Origin: Bacillaceae bacterium
GTDB taxonomy: Bacteria; Bacillota; Bacilli; JACDOE01
Assembly (NCBI GenBank): GCA_017656255.1
Contig: JACDOE010000001.1
Location: 248,001 to 312,000, forward strand
Direction: 5' to 3'
Length of the DNA: 64,000 nt
Under the pieces are notes generated by a model that was given only the letters and a program-made list of their open reading frames with translations, searched no databases and had not been told where the DNA came from. Positions 45,957 through 55,052 of this stretch are shown here, piece after piece. How positions within the stretch are numbered: the first letter of the stretch is position 1; each line of letters begins with the position of its first letter. The position numbers were made by a program, and so were the translations under genes.

Positions 45957-46253
45957 TCAGCCGCCGGCACGCATGATTTTACGGCGGAACAGCGGAACGA
46001 TACGATTGACGGCTTCTGTCGATCCGGAGAAAATGACGAAAATCTGCGGGATTGTAAGCGAGGCAAAGGAAATGGATTGGTCAGGTTTCAACCAGACGAT
46101 CCAGTCCTTCCCCTGCAGTCGAACCCCCTGTTCAGGATGATCGGGGGAATCGATAACCCCACCCAGTTCCTGGATATATTCAATCAGGTGATGGCGGGGG
46201 ATACCGCGAACTTCGATTTCCTCCTCCATAAACGGTTGACTGTCATTTACCAT
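45957..46253 (-). CDS. small protein coupled to moaD, unknown, ends in Gly-Gly
   Basis: A 98-residue protein whose ATG directly abuts the stop of the upstream moaD gene. It begins MVNDSQPFMEEEIEVRGIPRHHLIEYI-like and ends IMRAGG. A hydrophobic stretch FASLTIPQIFVIFSGS occupies the middle. I do not recognise the family. The GGAGGCGGTGG inside the moaD 3' end serves as ribosome site, so the two are translated together. The C-terminal Gly-Gly recalls sulfur-carrier proteins but the rest does not look beta-grasp. Confidence 0.65.
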   Translation of the reverse strand: MVNDSQPFMEEEIEVRGIPRHHLIEYIQELGGVIDSPDHPEQGVRLQGKDWIVWLKPDQSISFASLTIPQIFVIFSGSTEAVNRIVPLFRRKIMRAGG

Positions 46254-46529
46254 TTAACCACCGCCTACCGGAGGAAACAGCGCGACCTGGTCGGACTCCT
46301 TCAGTTCAGTTTCCAGTCCGTCGCCATGAATAATATTTTTACCGTTTACAAAGACATGGACAAAAGGCTGCAGATTCCCCTGTTCGTCAAACAGTTCCTC
46401 CTGCATTGGAGGGAATTGCTGGATCAACCGGTCGAGGACGGCACGTACCGTGGGACTGTCACCAAGTGGGATATCCAGTTCCTTGGCATTACAGATTTCC
46501 CGGTATGTAGCGAACACTTTGACCTTCAT
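46254..46529 (-). CDS. moaD: MoaD-family sulfur carrier
   Basis: Ubiquitin-like sulfur carrier of 91 residues. N-terminal MKVKVFATYREIC, central FVHVFVNGKNI and C-terminal DQVALFPPVGGG, whose terminal Gly-Gly is the site of adenylation and thiocarboxylation. It is free-standing, unlike the MoaD domain fused to MoaE at 42984, so two carriers share one MoeB. GGGAGGTGTCTT precedes the ATG. It is divergent from moeA across 119 bases. Confidence 0.88.
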   Translation of the reverse strand: MKVKVFATYREICNAKELDIPLGDSPTVRAVLDRLIQQFPPMQEELFDEQGNLQPFVHVFVNGKNIIHGDGLETELKESDQVALFPPVGGG

Positions 46530-46544
46530 AAGACACCTCCCGAC

Positions 46545-46572
46545 TTGACATGGACTCTTAACATCATATTAT
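46545..46572 (+). promoter_or_regulatory. sigma-A promoter of the moeA operon
   Basis: TTGACA (46545-46550) and TATTAT (46567-46572) with a 16-base spacer, about 75 bases before the start codon. Confidence 0.65.
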
Positions 46573-46648
46573 GAGTTTAGTCATATCTTTTGGCAAGTGG
46601 TAAAATGTAAACAGACAAAGATTTTACTGAGATGTACAAGGAGGAACC

Positions 46649-47887
46649 ATGAAATTTTTTAATGTACATACCGTTCAAGAAACGTTTGAAGTTATCGATC
46701 AATACATTCAGCCCTATGAGAAAACAACTGTGCTCCCATTACGAGAAATAAACGGGCATGTTCTGGCGGAAGAAGTTATTTCTCCGGAAGATGTGCCGGC
46801 GTTTTCCCGCTCGACGGTGGACGGGTATGCCGTCAGGGCAAAGGACACATACGGCTCATCACAGTCTCTGCCATCTTTTCTCCAGATTACCGGCAAGGTT
46901 GACATGGGAAAAGCAGCTGACACCCCCCTCAAAGAAGGGGAGGCACAGTATATCCCTACCGGTGGTATGCTTCCTCCGGGAGCAGACGGTGTGGTCATGA
47001 TTGAGCATGTTGAAGAAGTCGGCTCATTGTTAAATGTCTACCAGCAGGTGGCTCCGGGAGAAAATGTGATCCGGGCCGGTGACGATGTCAAAAATGGACA
47101 GGTTGTAATGAAACCGGGACGCAGGCTGAGACCCCAGGACCTGGGGGTTCTGTCTGCGGTAGGAAAAACAGAGGTCAAAGTTTATGAGCGGCCTGTCGTC
47201 GGCATTCTGTCCACCGGGGACGAGATTGTACCGGCCGACAAACGCGAGCTCAGTCCTGGTGAGGTTCGGGATATCAACGGAATCACCATTTCTGCGACCT
47301 GTAACGGATTGGGCTGCCGGGTTGTGGACGGCGGCATTGTCGGAGATGATTATGAACAGTTTGTCAAAAGGACCCGGGAACTTTATGAACAGGTGGATTT
47401 CCTGATCCTGTCAGGGGGAAGTTCGGTGGGCAATCGGGATTTCACCACGCAGGTAATGCAATCTCTCGGTGAACCCGGGATTCTCGTCCATGGCGTATCT
47501 GTTAAACCGGGAAAGCCGACCATTCTGGCAAAAGCGGGAGATAAACCGGTTCTGGGCCTGCCGGGACACCCCGCATCCGCCATGATCATTTTTGACTTGT
47601 TTGGCAGACGCATTATTAATCGTCTGCAGGGCTATCAGCCTGCCGGTATTGACTCACGGATTCCCGCCCGTATTTCGCGCAACATTCCATCGTCAGCGGG
47701 AAGATCCGATTACATTCGGGTTAAAATGGAATATCGCGACGATGAGGTATGGGCCGTCCCTGTTTTCGGAAAATCCGGTTTGATCCGGACGCTGGTAGAA
47801 AGTGACGGGATTGTGGAAATACCGGAGGAGAAAGAAGGACTGCTGGAAGGAGAGTTTGTGAAAGTGAGGTTATTCAGCTATGAGTAA
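46649..47887 (+). CDS. moeA: molybdopterin molybdenumtransferase MoeA
   Basis: Inserts molybdate or tungstate into adenylated molybdopterin. 412 residues with PAFSRSTVDGYAVRA, PTGGMLPPGADGVVMIEHV, ILSTGDEIV, LSGGSSVGNRDFT, and GLPGHPASAMI. AAGGAGGAACC precedes the ATG. Its stop overlaps the start of a second moeA-type gene by 8 bases. A pair of MoeA paralogues beside an AOR suggests separate handling of Mo and W, which is inference. Confidence 0.93.
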   Translation: MKFFNVHTVQETFEVIDQYIQPYEKTTVLPLREINGHVLAEEVISPEDVPAFSRSTVDGYAVRAKDTYGSSQSLPSFLQITGKVDMGKAADTPLKEGEAQYIPTGGMLPPGADGVVMIEHVEEVGSLLNVYQQVAPGENVIRAGDDVKNGQVVMKPGRRLRPQDLGVLSAVGKTEVKVYERPVVGILSTGDEIVPADKRELSPGEVRDINGITISATCNGLGCRVVDGGIVGDDYEQFVKRTRELYEQVDFLILSGGSSVGNRDFTTQVMQSLGEPGILVHGVSVKPGKPTILAKAGDKPVLGLPGHPASAMIIFDLFGRRIINRLQGYQPAGIDSRIPARISRNIPSSAGRSDYIRVKMEYRDDEVWAVPVFGKSGLIRTLVESDGIVEIPEEKEGLLEGEFVKVRLFSYE

Positions 47888-49799
47888 AGATATGAGAAAG
47901 ATATACCTTGAAGATACGCCTCTGAAGGAAGCACAGGAAACCTTTTTACAGAAAGTCCGTTTTAATCGGGAAGTTGAGCGGATTCCAACTGCTCAAGCCC
48001 GGGGAAGGGTGACGGCGGAGCCTGTTTTTGCCAGGGTTTCCATGCCCAATTACCATGCTTCGGCGATGGATGGGATTGCTGTCAGAGCGGAGTCGACCTA
48101 TGGCGCCCATGAACAGGAACCGAAGCAGCTTAAAAAGGGTGAGGATTACGTTATCGTCGACACAGGTGACCCCATTCCTGCCGGTTATGATGCGGTGATT
48201 ATGATTGAAAACCTTCATCAGATTAATGACAGTACCGTGGAAATCATGGAACCGGTCAGTCCCTGGAAACATATCCGTCCCATAGGGGAGGATGTCGTGG
48301 TCGGGGAAGTGATCGTACCGGCCAACCACAAACTTCGTCCGGTTGATCTCGGCGCACTTCTGGCAGGTGGCAATGTGGATGTAGACGTCTGGAAAAAGCC
48401 GGCGGTTGCCGTCATACCTACCGGTACTGAATTGATTCCCCCCAGCCAAAACGTTGAGGAAGGGGAGATCATCGAATTTAACGGTACCGTTTTTTCAGCC
48501 TATCTGGAAGAATGGGGAGCGAAACCGGTTTACCACGGGATTGTCAGGGACGATTATGAATCGATCAAACAGGCGGTTCTACAGGCGGCCGAGGAGTCAG
48601 ATATCGTTTTAATTAATGCCGGATCATCTGCAGGAACGGAAGATTATACGGTTCATGTGATTGAAGAACTGGGTGAAGTGATCACGCACGGGGTTGCCAC
48701 CCGTCCCGGAAAACCTGTTGTACTGGGGCTTGTTCATGGAACGCCGGTGGTCGGACTGCCAGGTTATCCCGTCTCCGCTTATTTGAATCTGGAATGGTTT
48801 GTCAGACCGTTAGTCCATCAATATCTGGGATTGACGGAACCGGTGAGATCAAAAATCAAGGTAAAACTTGGAAGGCGAATCGTATCCGGCATGGGGTCTG
48901 AGGATTTCGTCAGGATGACCATCGGTAAAGTGAACGGACAATATGTCGCCAACCCGCTTACCCGTTCAGCCGGGGTGACCATGTCTATGGTCCGGGCGGA
49001 CGGTCTGTTGCGTGTTCCTGCAGAAAGCACGGGATATGAACAGGGCGACGAAGTGGAACTGGAGCTATATCGTCCGCTTGATCATGTGGACGCGACGATG
49101 GTGGTCACCGGAAGCCATGATCTGACTCTGGATCTGTTAAGTTCCATGATTCGCAAAAAAAACCCCGGGCGGTTCATGTCATCTTCCCATGTTGGAAGTA
49201 TGGGAGGTATTCTGGCCATTCAAAAAGGGGAATGCCATGCAGCGGGTGTTCACCTTTTCGACGCAGAAAGCGGAACCTACAACATCCCCTTTATCAAAAA
49301 ATACCTGGCGGATCAGGAGATCGTGCTGATCAATCTCGTTTACCGTCAGCAGGGATGGATGGTTCCGAAGGGGAATCCGAAAAAGATAGAAAATCTGGCC
49401 GATCTCACCAGGGAAGATGTGGTGTTTATCAACCGGCAACGTGGATCCGGTACCCGGTTGCTTCTCGATTATCTGTTGCAGCAGCAACAAATTTCGCGGG
49501 ATGACATCTATGGCTATGACCGGGAGGCACTGTCACACCTCAGTGTCGCCGCTGCCGTAGCGGGTGGTACAGCGGATGTCGGACTTGGAATTCTCCCCGC
49601 TGCCCGGGCGATGGGCCTGGACTTCATCGAGGTCGGAGAAGAAAGATACGATCTGATTTTGACCCGGTCCTTCTTTGAAAGCGATGCGGGTGAGGAATTT
49701 ATGGAGGTTGTCCGGGGTGAGGCATTCCAGCAGCAGGTTGAATCCCTGGGTGGCTACAGTTGCAGGGATAGTGGGAAAATATTGTTTCAATCTTATTGA
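47880..49799 (+). CDS. MoeA paralogue fused to a periplasmic-binding-protein-like domain
   Basis: 639 residues. The first 400 are a full MoeA (YHASAMDGIAVRAEST, DTGDPIPAGYDAVIMIEN, VIPTGTELIPP, NAGSSAGTEDYT, GLPGYPVSAYL). The last 220 resemble a substrate-binding domain (VTGSHDLTLDLLSSMI, FINRQRGSGTRLLLDYLL, GTADVGLGILPAARAMGLDFI), the type that reads molybdate or tungstate in ModE/ModA-like proteins. There is no signal peptide, so this domain works in the cytoplasm. Translation is coupled to the upstream moeA by an 8-base overlap. It may choose the metal; that is inference. Confidence 0.9.
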   Translation: MSKDMRKIYLEDTPLKEAQETFLQKVRFNREVERIPTAQARGRVTAEPVFARVSMPNYHASAMDGIAVRAESTYGAHEQEPKQLKKGEDYVIVDTGDPIPAGYDAVIMIENLHQINDSTVEIMEPVSPWKHIRPIGEDVVVGEVIVPANHKLRPVDLGALLAGGNVDVDVWKKPAVAVIPTGTELIPPSQNVEEGEIIEFNGTVFSAYLEEWGAKPVYHGIVRDDYESIKQAVLQAAEESDIVLINAGSSAGTEDYTVHVIEELGEVITHGVATRPGKPVVLGLVHGTPVVGLPGYPVSAYLNLEWFVRPLVHQYLGLTEPVRSKIKVKLGRRIVSGMGSEDFVRMTIGKVNGQYVANPLTRSAGVTMSMVRADGLLRVPAESTGYEQGDEVELELYRPLDHVDATMVVTGSHDLTLDLLSSMIRKKNPGRFMSSSHVGSMGGILAIQKGECHAAGVHLFDAESGTYNIPFIKKYLADQEIVLINLVYRQQGWMVPKGNPKKIENLADLTREDVVFINRQRGSGTRLLLDYLLQQQQISRDDIYGYDREALSHLSVAAAVAGGTADVGLGILPAARAMGLDFIEVGEERYDLILTRSFFESDAGEEFMEVVRGEAFQQQVESLGGYSCRDSGKILFQSY

Positions 49800-49889
49800 C
49801 ACTTATGAGATGTAATTCTGGCTGTAATCCATTACAATAGAGATAAGCCCTGTCAATATTTCATAACTTATTAAAAAGGGGTTAGACTT

Positions 49890-50420
49890 ATGACGCAACA
49901 AAACAAACATCCTCACAACGCGGATGAAAAGGATCCCTTAACGCATATTAATGAACAGAAACGTGCCCGCATGGTGGACTTATCAGATAAAGACAGCACC
50001 CGACGAACAGCTGTTGCTCACAGTCGGGTCAAAATGGATCCTGCAACGCTGGAACGCATCAAACAGGGAAAAGTGGGAAAAGGCGATGTTCTGGCGGTGG
50101 CACAGGTAGCAGGTGTGATGGCGGCGAAGAAGACGTCGGATCTCATCCCCATGTGCCACCCCATTCCGATTACAGGTGTCGATATTCATTTCAGTGATAA
50201 TGATCGTGATACACTGTTTGTGGAAGCTACCGTTAAAACGACCGGTCAAACCGGGGTGGAAATGGAGGCCCTGACGGCTGCCAGTGCAACGGTTTTAACG
50301 ATCTATGACATGTGTAAGGCGATGGATAAGGGCATGGTCCTCGGGCCTACCTATTTACAGAAAAAAACAGGCGGTAAAAGTGGAGATTTTATCAGGGAGG
50401 AGATGGGGGAAACGTTTTGA
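49890..50420 (+). CDS. moaC: cyclic pyranopterin monophosphate synthase MoaC
   Basis: Second enzyme of molybdopterin synthesis, 176 residues with a somewhat long N-terminal lead of about 15 residues. Key motifs: [49 protein letters not shown] and [27 protein letters not shown] with the catalytic Asp and Lys. AAAAGGGG precedes the ATG by about 8 bases. A small palindrome, TGTAAT-CC-ATTACA (49823-49836), lies upstream over a possible -10. Confidence 0.93.
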   Translation: MTQQNKHPHNADEKDPLTHINEQKRARMVDLSDKDSTRRTAVAHSRVKMDPATLERIKQGKVGKGDVLAVAQVAGVMAAKKTSDLIPMCHPIPITGVDIHFSDNDRDTLFVEATVKTTGQTGVEMEALTAASATVLTIYDMCKAMDKGMVLGPTYLQKKTGGKSGDFIREEMGETF

Positions 50421-50444
50421 GAGTATTCCGGGGGGTGTCTTATT

Positions 50445-51470
50445 TTGAATGATGTGAAAGATAAAGTAAAAGACAAACTGCAACGCCCGCTTCGTGATCT
50501 GCGTATTTCAGTGACGGACAAATGTAATTTTCGCTGCCGTTATTGTATGCCTGAAGAAATTTTCGGACCGGATTATCCTTTTTTGAAAAGAGACCAGTTG
50601 CTCAGTTTTGAAGAGATTGAGCGGGTCACACGGATATTCGTTTCACTGGGTGTTGAAAAAATAAGGATTACCGGCGGAGAACCCCTGTTAAGGAGAGATC
50701 TCCCCACACTTATTCAAAAAATTAAAAATATTGAGGGTGTTCGGGAAGTTGCTATGACCACCAATGGCTCTCTGCTCCCGAAACATGCCGAAGCATTAAG
50801 AGAGGCCGGGCTGGATCGGGTTACCGTCAGTTTGGACAGCCTGGATGATGAGCGATTTGGTCGGCTGAACGGAAGAGGATACACGGTCAGGCAGGTACTG
50901 GACGGGATTGAAGCGGCGGAAAAAGCAGGATTCCCCGTCAAAATCAATATGGTTGTGCAGAAAGGCGTGAATGACCGGGACATTTTACCGATGGCCCGTT
51001 ATTTTAAAGGAACCGGTCACATCCTGCGGTTTATTGAGTTTATGGATGTCGGCAATTCAAACGGCTGGAAACTGGATCACGTGGTCCCCAGCCGGGAGAT
51101 CATCCGTATGATTGACCGGGAAATGCCCCTGGAACCAGTTGACCCCAATTATTATGGTGAAGTGGCGTCCCGTTACCGCTACAAGGGAACGGATGAAGAA
51201 ATCGGTGTCATTTCATCGGTCACACAGGCATTCTGTTCCACCTGTACCCGTGCCCGAATATCGGCAGAAGGCAAACTCTATACCTGCCTGTTTGCTTCAG
51301 AGGGACATGATCTCCGCACACCACTCAGAGACCACAAAACCGATGAAGAGATACAGGCGTTGATCACAGAGATCTGGAACAGGCGTGACGATCGTTATTC
51401 CGAAATCAGACTCAGTCATACGAAGGAGTTAAAAAGAAACAAGGTGGAAATGTCCCATATTGGCGGATAA
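50445..51470 (+). CDS. moaA: GTP 3',8-cyclase MoaA
   Basis: Radical SAM enzyme for the first step of molybdopterin synthesis, 341 residues. N-terminal cluster [22 protein letters not shown], second cluster Cys in [10 protein letters not shown] and a later CLF, and the C-terminal Gly-Gly (SHIGG) that enters the active site. The start is TTG at 50445 with GGGGGGTG 8 bases upstream. It follows moaC by 24 bases in one operon and ends at a terminator. Confidence 0.94.
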   Translation: MNDVKDKVKDKLQRPLRDLRISVTDKCNFRCRYCMPEEIFGPDYPFLKRDQLLSFEEIERVTRIFVSLGVEKIRITGGEPLLRRDLPTLIQKIKNIEGVREVAMTTNGSLLPKHAEALREAGLDRVTVSLDSLDDERFGRLNGRGYTVRQVLDGIEAAEKAGFPVKINMVVQKGVNDRDILPMARYFKGTGHILRFIEFMDVGNSNGWKLDHVVPSREIIRMIDREMPLEPVDPNYYGEVASRYRYKGTDEEIGVISSVTQAFCSTCTRARISAEGKLYTCLFASEGHDLRTPLRDHKTDEEIQALITEIWNRRDDRYSEIRLSHTKELKRNKVEMSHIGG

Positions 51471-51477
51471 CGGAAAT

Positions 51478-51510
51478 AACCTTTCACTCCGGGTGAAAGG
51501 TTTTTCTTTT
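51478..51510 (+). terminator. terminator after moaA
   Basis: AACCTTTCAC (51478-51487) and GTGAAAGGTT (51493-51502), followed by a T-rich tail. Confidence 0.9.
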
Positions 51511-51608
51511 TAACGTGAACATAAAAACGTCACCTTAATCTTCTGACATGCTTGAAGATGGTCCGGGAAACACTAAGGTCAGATTCTAAAAAGGAGTGAA
51601 TGCGTCAA

Positions 51609-51965
51609 ATGGCACAATCCGATCAATTTCCATTACAGGATCTGACCTCAATCCTTGAAAACTGGAAAGGCGAAGAAGTCCGGATCACCCGGGAAGAAGA
51701 CGGTGAAAGAATTCAGGCTGTTTTACACCTGCAGGATGTCGAAACAGGGGAAAGAGGATCGACCATTGACGATTATGTGGCAAAGCGTTTTATCCGGTTA
51801 ACCGGACCCGGGACCATTATCACCGATGAGGCAGGAGGACCGCTCCCCGATGAACGTTATGAAATTCCGCTGGACACTGTCATAGACAAAACATATGACG
51901 GCGTTCAGCTCTATTTGACGACTGGTCGCGGCTTTTACATTTTGACCGGTCCGGCGGAATGTTGA
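51609..51965 (+). CDS. hypothetical soluble protein
   Basis: About 118 residues, acidic, predicted beta-rich (EEVRITREEDGERIQAVLHLQDVE; FIRLTGPGTIITDEAG; VQLYLTTGRGFYILTG). I do not recognise it. The ATG at 51609 is 9 bases after AAGGAGTGA; the ATG at 51600 touches that site. It stands between moaA and lutA with its own short leader. Confidence 0.6.
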   Translation: MAQSDQFPLQDLTSILENWKGEEVRITREEDGERIQAVLHLQDVETGERGSTIDDYVAKRFIRLTGPGTIITDEAGGPLPDERYEIPLDTVIDKTYDGVQLYLTTGRGFYILTGPAEC

Positions 51966-51988
51966 ACCATGCTCGGAACAATTCCCTA

Positions 51989-52017
51989 TTGCGATCGATG
52001 ACTGAGTTGCCTATAAT
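51989..52017 (+). promoter_or_regulatory. predicted promoter of lutABC
   Basis: TTGCGA (51989-51994) and TATAAT (52012-52017) with a 17-base spacer. Confidence 0.6.
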
Positions 52018-52108
52018 CGTAGTATCTTATACCCTAATAGACTGAAAAATCTGAAGATAGATTTTAAGTATTTCAAATAGATTATTATTTTTGGGAGAGG
52101 AGAACAAC

Positions 52109-52837
52109 ATGCATGCATCTTTAATGATCACCTGTCTTTCTGATGCGTTTTATCCCCGCGTTGGCATCAGTGTGGTTCACGTCCTGGAGAAAATGGGTGT
52201 CAAACTGGATTTTCCGGAAGAACAGACCTGCTGCGGCCAGCCGGCCTATAACAGCGGATATCGCCGCGAAGCGCTTCAGGCAGCAAAGCAGATGATTCAG
52301 GCATTTGAACACAGTCCTTATGTGGTCACGCCTTCCGGATCGTGTGCGGCCATGATTCGCCATTACTATCCGGACATGTTTGCCGGGGATGGGGAATGGG
52401 AAGAAAAGGCGCGCAATCTCGCTGACAAAACCTACGAATTTTCCGAGTTTCTGGTCAGGGTTCTGAAAGTGGACCAGATTGACGCGGAATTAAAAGGGAA
52501 AGCCACCTATCATCATTCCTGTCATATGATGAGAGGCCTCGGAGTAAAAGACGAGCCGATTACACTGTTGAAGAAGGTCAGGGGACTGGAATTGAATGAA
52601 CTTCCGTTTGCGGATGATTGTTGCGGGTTCGGGGGCACCTTTTCCGTCAAAATGGACAATATCTCTGAAGCGATGGTGGATGAAAAGGTTCGCCATATTC
52701 AGGATACCGGTGCCGAGTATTTGATTGGTTCCGATCTGGGTTGCCTGATGAATATTGGCGGAAGGCTGGAGCGCATGAATGTACCTGTGAAGGTCTTGCA
52801 TCTGGCGGAAGTTCTCGCAGGGGAGGGGAATTCATGA
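52109..52837 (+). CDS. lutA: L-lactate utilisation protein LutA
   Basis: Fe-S (CCG-domain) subunit of the LutABC lactate oxidase, 242 residues. Two CCG motifs: QTCCGQPAYNSG and DDCCGFGGTFSVK. The ATG at 52109 follows GGGAGAGGAG; an upstream TTG frame is weaker. Its stop overlaps lutB as ATGA. LutABC oxidises L-lactate to pyruvate in Bacillus under LutR and SinR control; no lutR gene is adjacent. Confidence 0.93.
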   Translation: MHASLMITCLSDAFYPRVGISVVHVLEKMGVKLDFPEEQTCCGQPAYNSGYRREALQAAKQMIQAFEHSPYVVTPSGSCAAMIRHYYPDMFAGDGEWEEKARNLADKTYEFSEFLVRVLKVDQIDAELKGKATYHHSCHMMRGLGVKDEPITLLKKVRGLELNELPFADDCCGFGGTFSVKMDNISEAMVDEKVRHIQDTGAEYLIGSDLGCLMNIGGRLERMNVPVKVLHLAEVLAGEGNS

Positions 52838-54261
52838 AACAGACTCAAACACAGGCAGAACCGATTCCATTTTACCGAAGAGTCGATGAGGCCCTGAAAG
52901 ACCCGATGCTTCAAAAGGCTGTCACCATTGCTCAGGACCGTTTGCGGAATGGGCGAATCCAGGCAGGTGAAATACTTGGAAACGTGGATGAATGGCGAAA
53001 ACGTGCCGAGGAAATCCGACGCCATACCATTGAAAACCTGGACAGTTACCTGGAGCAACTGGCGGCAAACGTTCAAAAAGCCGGAGGAAAGGTTCACTTT
53101 GCCAGTGACGGGGATGAAGCTGTCAGCATCATCAAAACGATTGCACAGGAGAAACAGGCGAGGTCTGTCGTTAAATCCAAATCGATGGTAACAGAAGAGA
53201 TCGGATTAAACGAAGCCCTGGAAGAAATGAATATCGATGTGGCAGAGACAGATCTCGGTGAATATATTATTCAGCTTGCCGGTGAAAAACCTTCTCATAT
53301 TATTGCACCGGCCATTCACAAGACACGGGAACAGGTGGCAGAGCTGTTTTCTGAAAAGGGGAAAAAGAGACTATCTTCAGAAACCCCCGAATTGACGGCT
53401 TTTGCCAGAGAACAGCTCAGAAACAAATTTATCAACGCTGATATCGGGATTTCGGGCTGTAACTTTGCCGTTGCCGAATCGGGTTCGGTGGTGCTGGTCA
53501 GTAACGAAGGTAATGCACGGATGACCACGACACTGCCCAAAACCCATATTGCCGTGATGGGGATGGAGCGAATCGCCCCTACCTGGCGTGACCTGGATGT
53601 GCTTTTGTCCATGCTGGTCCGAAGTGCCACCGGGCAAAAAATCAGCGTCTATGTGACGGCGCTGACCGGTCCCAGACGTGCAGAAGATGCTGATGGTCCC
53701 GAAGAATTTCATCTTGTTGTTCTCGATAACGGCAGATCGGATATTCTGGGCACGAAGTATCAGGATGTGTTGCATTGTATCCGCTGTGGAGCCTGCCTGA
53801 ATGTCTGCCCGGTCTATCGTCATATCGGCGGACATGCCTATGGCGGGGTTTACAGTGGTCCGATCGGGGCGGTCCTTTCTCCGCTCCTGGACGGGTATGA
53901 CCAATGGGGTGAGTTGCCCTATGCCTCAAGTCTCTGTGGCGCCTGCACGGAAGCATGCCCGGTTCGGATTCCGCTCCATGATTTGTTGATTGAACACCGC
54001 CAGGATATGGTCAATCAGGGTGATGCTCCGATGGGGGAACGTCTGTTGATGAAAGCTTATGGATTCAGTACGTCCAGACCGGGGTTATATGAGAAAGCCC
54101 TGAAATGGGGATACCGAGCCGCCGGATTTATTTCGGATGGCGATACGATCAAAAAAGGACCGGGACCGTTGAAGGGCTGGACGGACCACCGGGATTTTCC
54201 GCGTCCTGCCTCACAATCTTTTCGTGAATGGTGGCAGAAAGAAAAGAAGGGGGATTCATAA
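52834..54261 (+). CDS. lutB: L-lactate utilisation protein LutB
   Basis: Iron-sulfur protein of 475 residues. The N-terminal LUD domain is followed by two 4Fe-4S sites, CIRCGACLNVCPVYRHIGG and CGACTEACPVRIP. The ATG overlaps the lutA stop, with GGGAGGGG upstream. The stop overlaps the lutC start by one base, so the three are translated as a unit. Confidence 0.94.
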   Translation: MKQTQTQAEPIPFYRRVDEALKDPMLQKAVTIAQDRLRNGRIQAGEILGNVDEWRKRAEEIRRHTIENLDSYLEQLAANVQKAGGKVHFASDGDEAVSIIKTIAQEKQARSVVKSKSMVTEEIGLNEALEEMNIDVAETDLGEYIIQLAGEKPSHIIAPAIHKTREQVAELFSEKGKKRLSSETPELTAFAREQLRNKFINADIGISGCNFAVAESGSVVLVSNEGNARMTTTLPKTHIAVMGMERIAPTWRDLDVLLSMLVRSATGQKISVYVTALTGPRRAEDADGPEEFHLVVLDNGRSDILGTKYQDVLHCIRCGACLNVCPVYRHIGGHAYGGVYSGPIGAVLSPLLDGYDQWGELPYASSLCGACTEACPVRIPLHDLLIEHRQDMVNQGDAPMGERLLMKAYGFSTSRPGLYEKALKWGYRAAGFISDGDTIKKGPGPLKGWTDHRDFPRPASQSFREWWQKEKKGDS

Positions 54262-54980
54262 TGGGACAGTCAACCGATCAGGAAACCTTTTTAAACCGTA
54301 TCGCACAAAAACTGGGGAGGGAAAGGCGATCCGGTATAACACCGCCTGAATGGCCCGATCACCCTTATCAGAACATGACGTTGCCGGTCACACGGGAAGA
54401 CAAGATTCGCCATTTTATTGATAACCTGGCCGCCCTGGATACCCGGGCGGAAATGATCTCTGAAAACGAGGTGGCGGAAAAAATCCTGGACGTAATCCGC
54501 CGGGAAAATGTGAGATCCGTTGTCTATCAGGATGATGAGCGGCTCGAACAGATTGGATTGGGGGAGGGCCTTCAACGAGCCGGCGTGGATACACTTAAAT
54601 GGTCGGCAGAACCTGATTCGAAAGAACAGCAGTTGCAAAACGTTGAGCAGGCCGACATGGGGGTTACCATGGCGGACATCGGACTGGCTGAAACCGGGTC
54701 CGTTGTTCTGTTTAACGGTGGAGGCCGGGGGCGGGTTACCAGTCTTCTTCCTCCAATCTATGTGGCCTTTCTGGAAGCAGACCGGATTGTCCCCCGGATA
54801 ACACAGGCGCTAAAGAGAATCGATGAAATGGCTGGAGCATACAGAGAAAACGGAACGCCTCAACTGCCGTCCTGTATCAATTTTATTACCGGCCCCAGTC
54901 GCAGTGCGGATATCGAAATGGATCTCAGTCTCGGGGTTCACGGACCGGGAAAAGTATATGTCTTTATCCTTGATCGTTGA
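54261..54980 (+). CDS. lutC: L-lactate utilisation protein LutC
   Basis: LUD-domain subunit of 239 residues. Contains MGVTMADIGLAETGSVVLFN, PPIYVAFLEADRIVP and NFITGPSRSADIEMDLSLGVHGP, typical of LutC/YkgG. AAGGGGGATTC precedes the ATG, which overlaps the lutB stop. End of the lut operon. Confidence 0.94.
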   Translation: MGQSTDQETFLNRIAQKLGRERRSGITPPEWPDHPYQNMTLPVTREDKIRHFIDNLAALDTRAEMISENEVAEKILDVIRRENVRSVVYQDDERLEQIGLGEGLQRAGVDTLKWSAEPDSKEQQLQNVEQADMGVTMADIGLAETGSVVLFNGGGRGRVTSLLPPIYVAFLEADRIVPRITQALKRIDEMAGAYRENGTPQLPSCINFITGPSRSADIEMDLSLGVHGPGKVYVFILDR

Positions 54981-54988
54981 AATGTGGA

Positions 54989-55017
54989 TTGTTTCTTTGT
55001 ATACATTTTGATAGAGT
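54989..55017 (+). promoter_or_regulatory. predicted promoter of dapH-dapL
   Basis: TTGTTT (54989-54994) and TAGAGT (55012-55017) with a 17-base spacer, 9 bases after lutC. Confidence 0.5.
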
Positions 55018-55052
55018 AAAAAAAGGATTTCTAGTAAAGGAGAAGATGCGTT

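Noticed and set aside
53377-53904. Antisense frame of 175 codons inside lutB
   Set aside because: Rich in His, Arg and Gly as expected for a shadow frame; lutB has clear Fe-S motifs.
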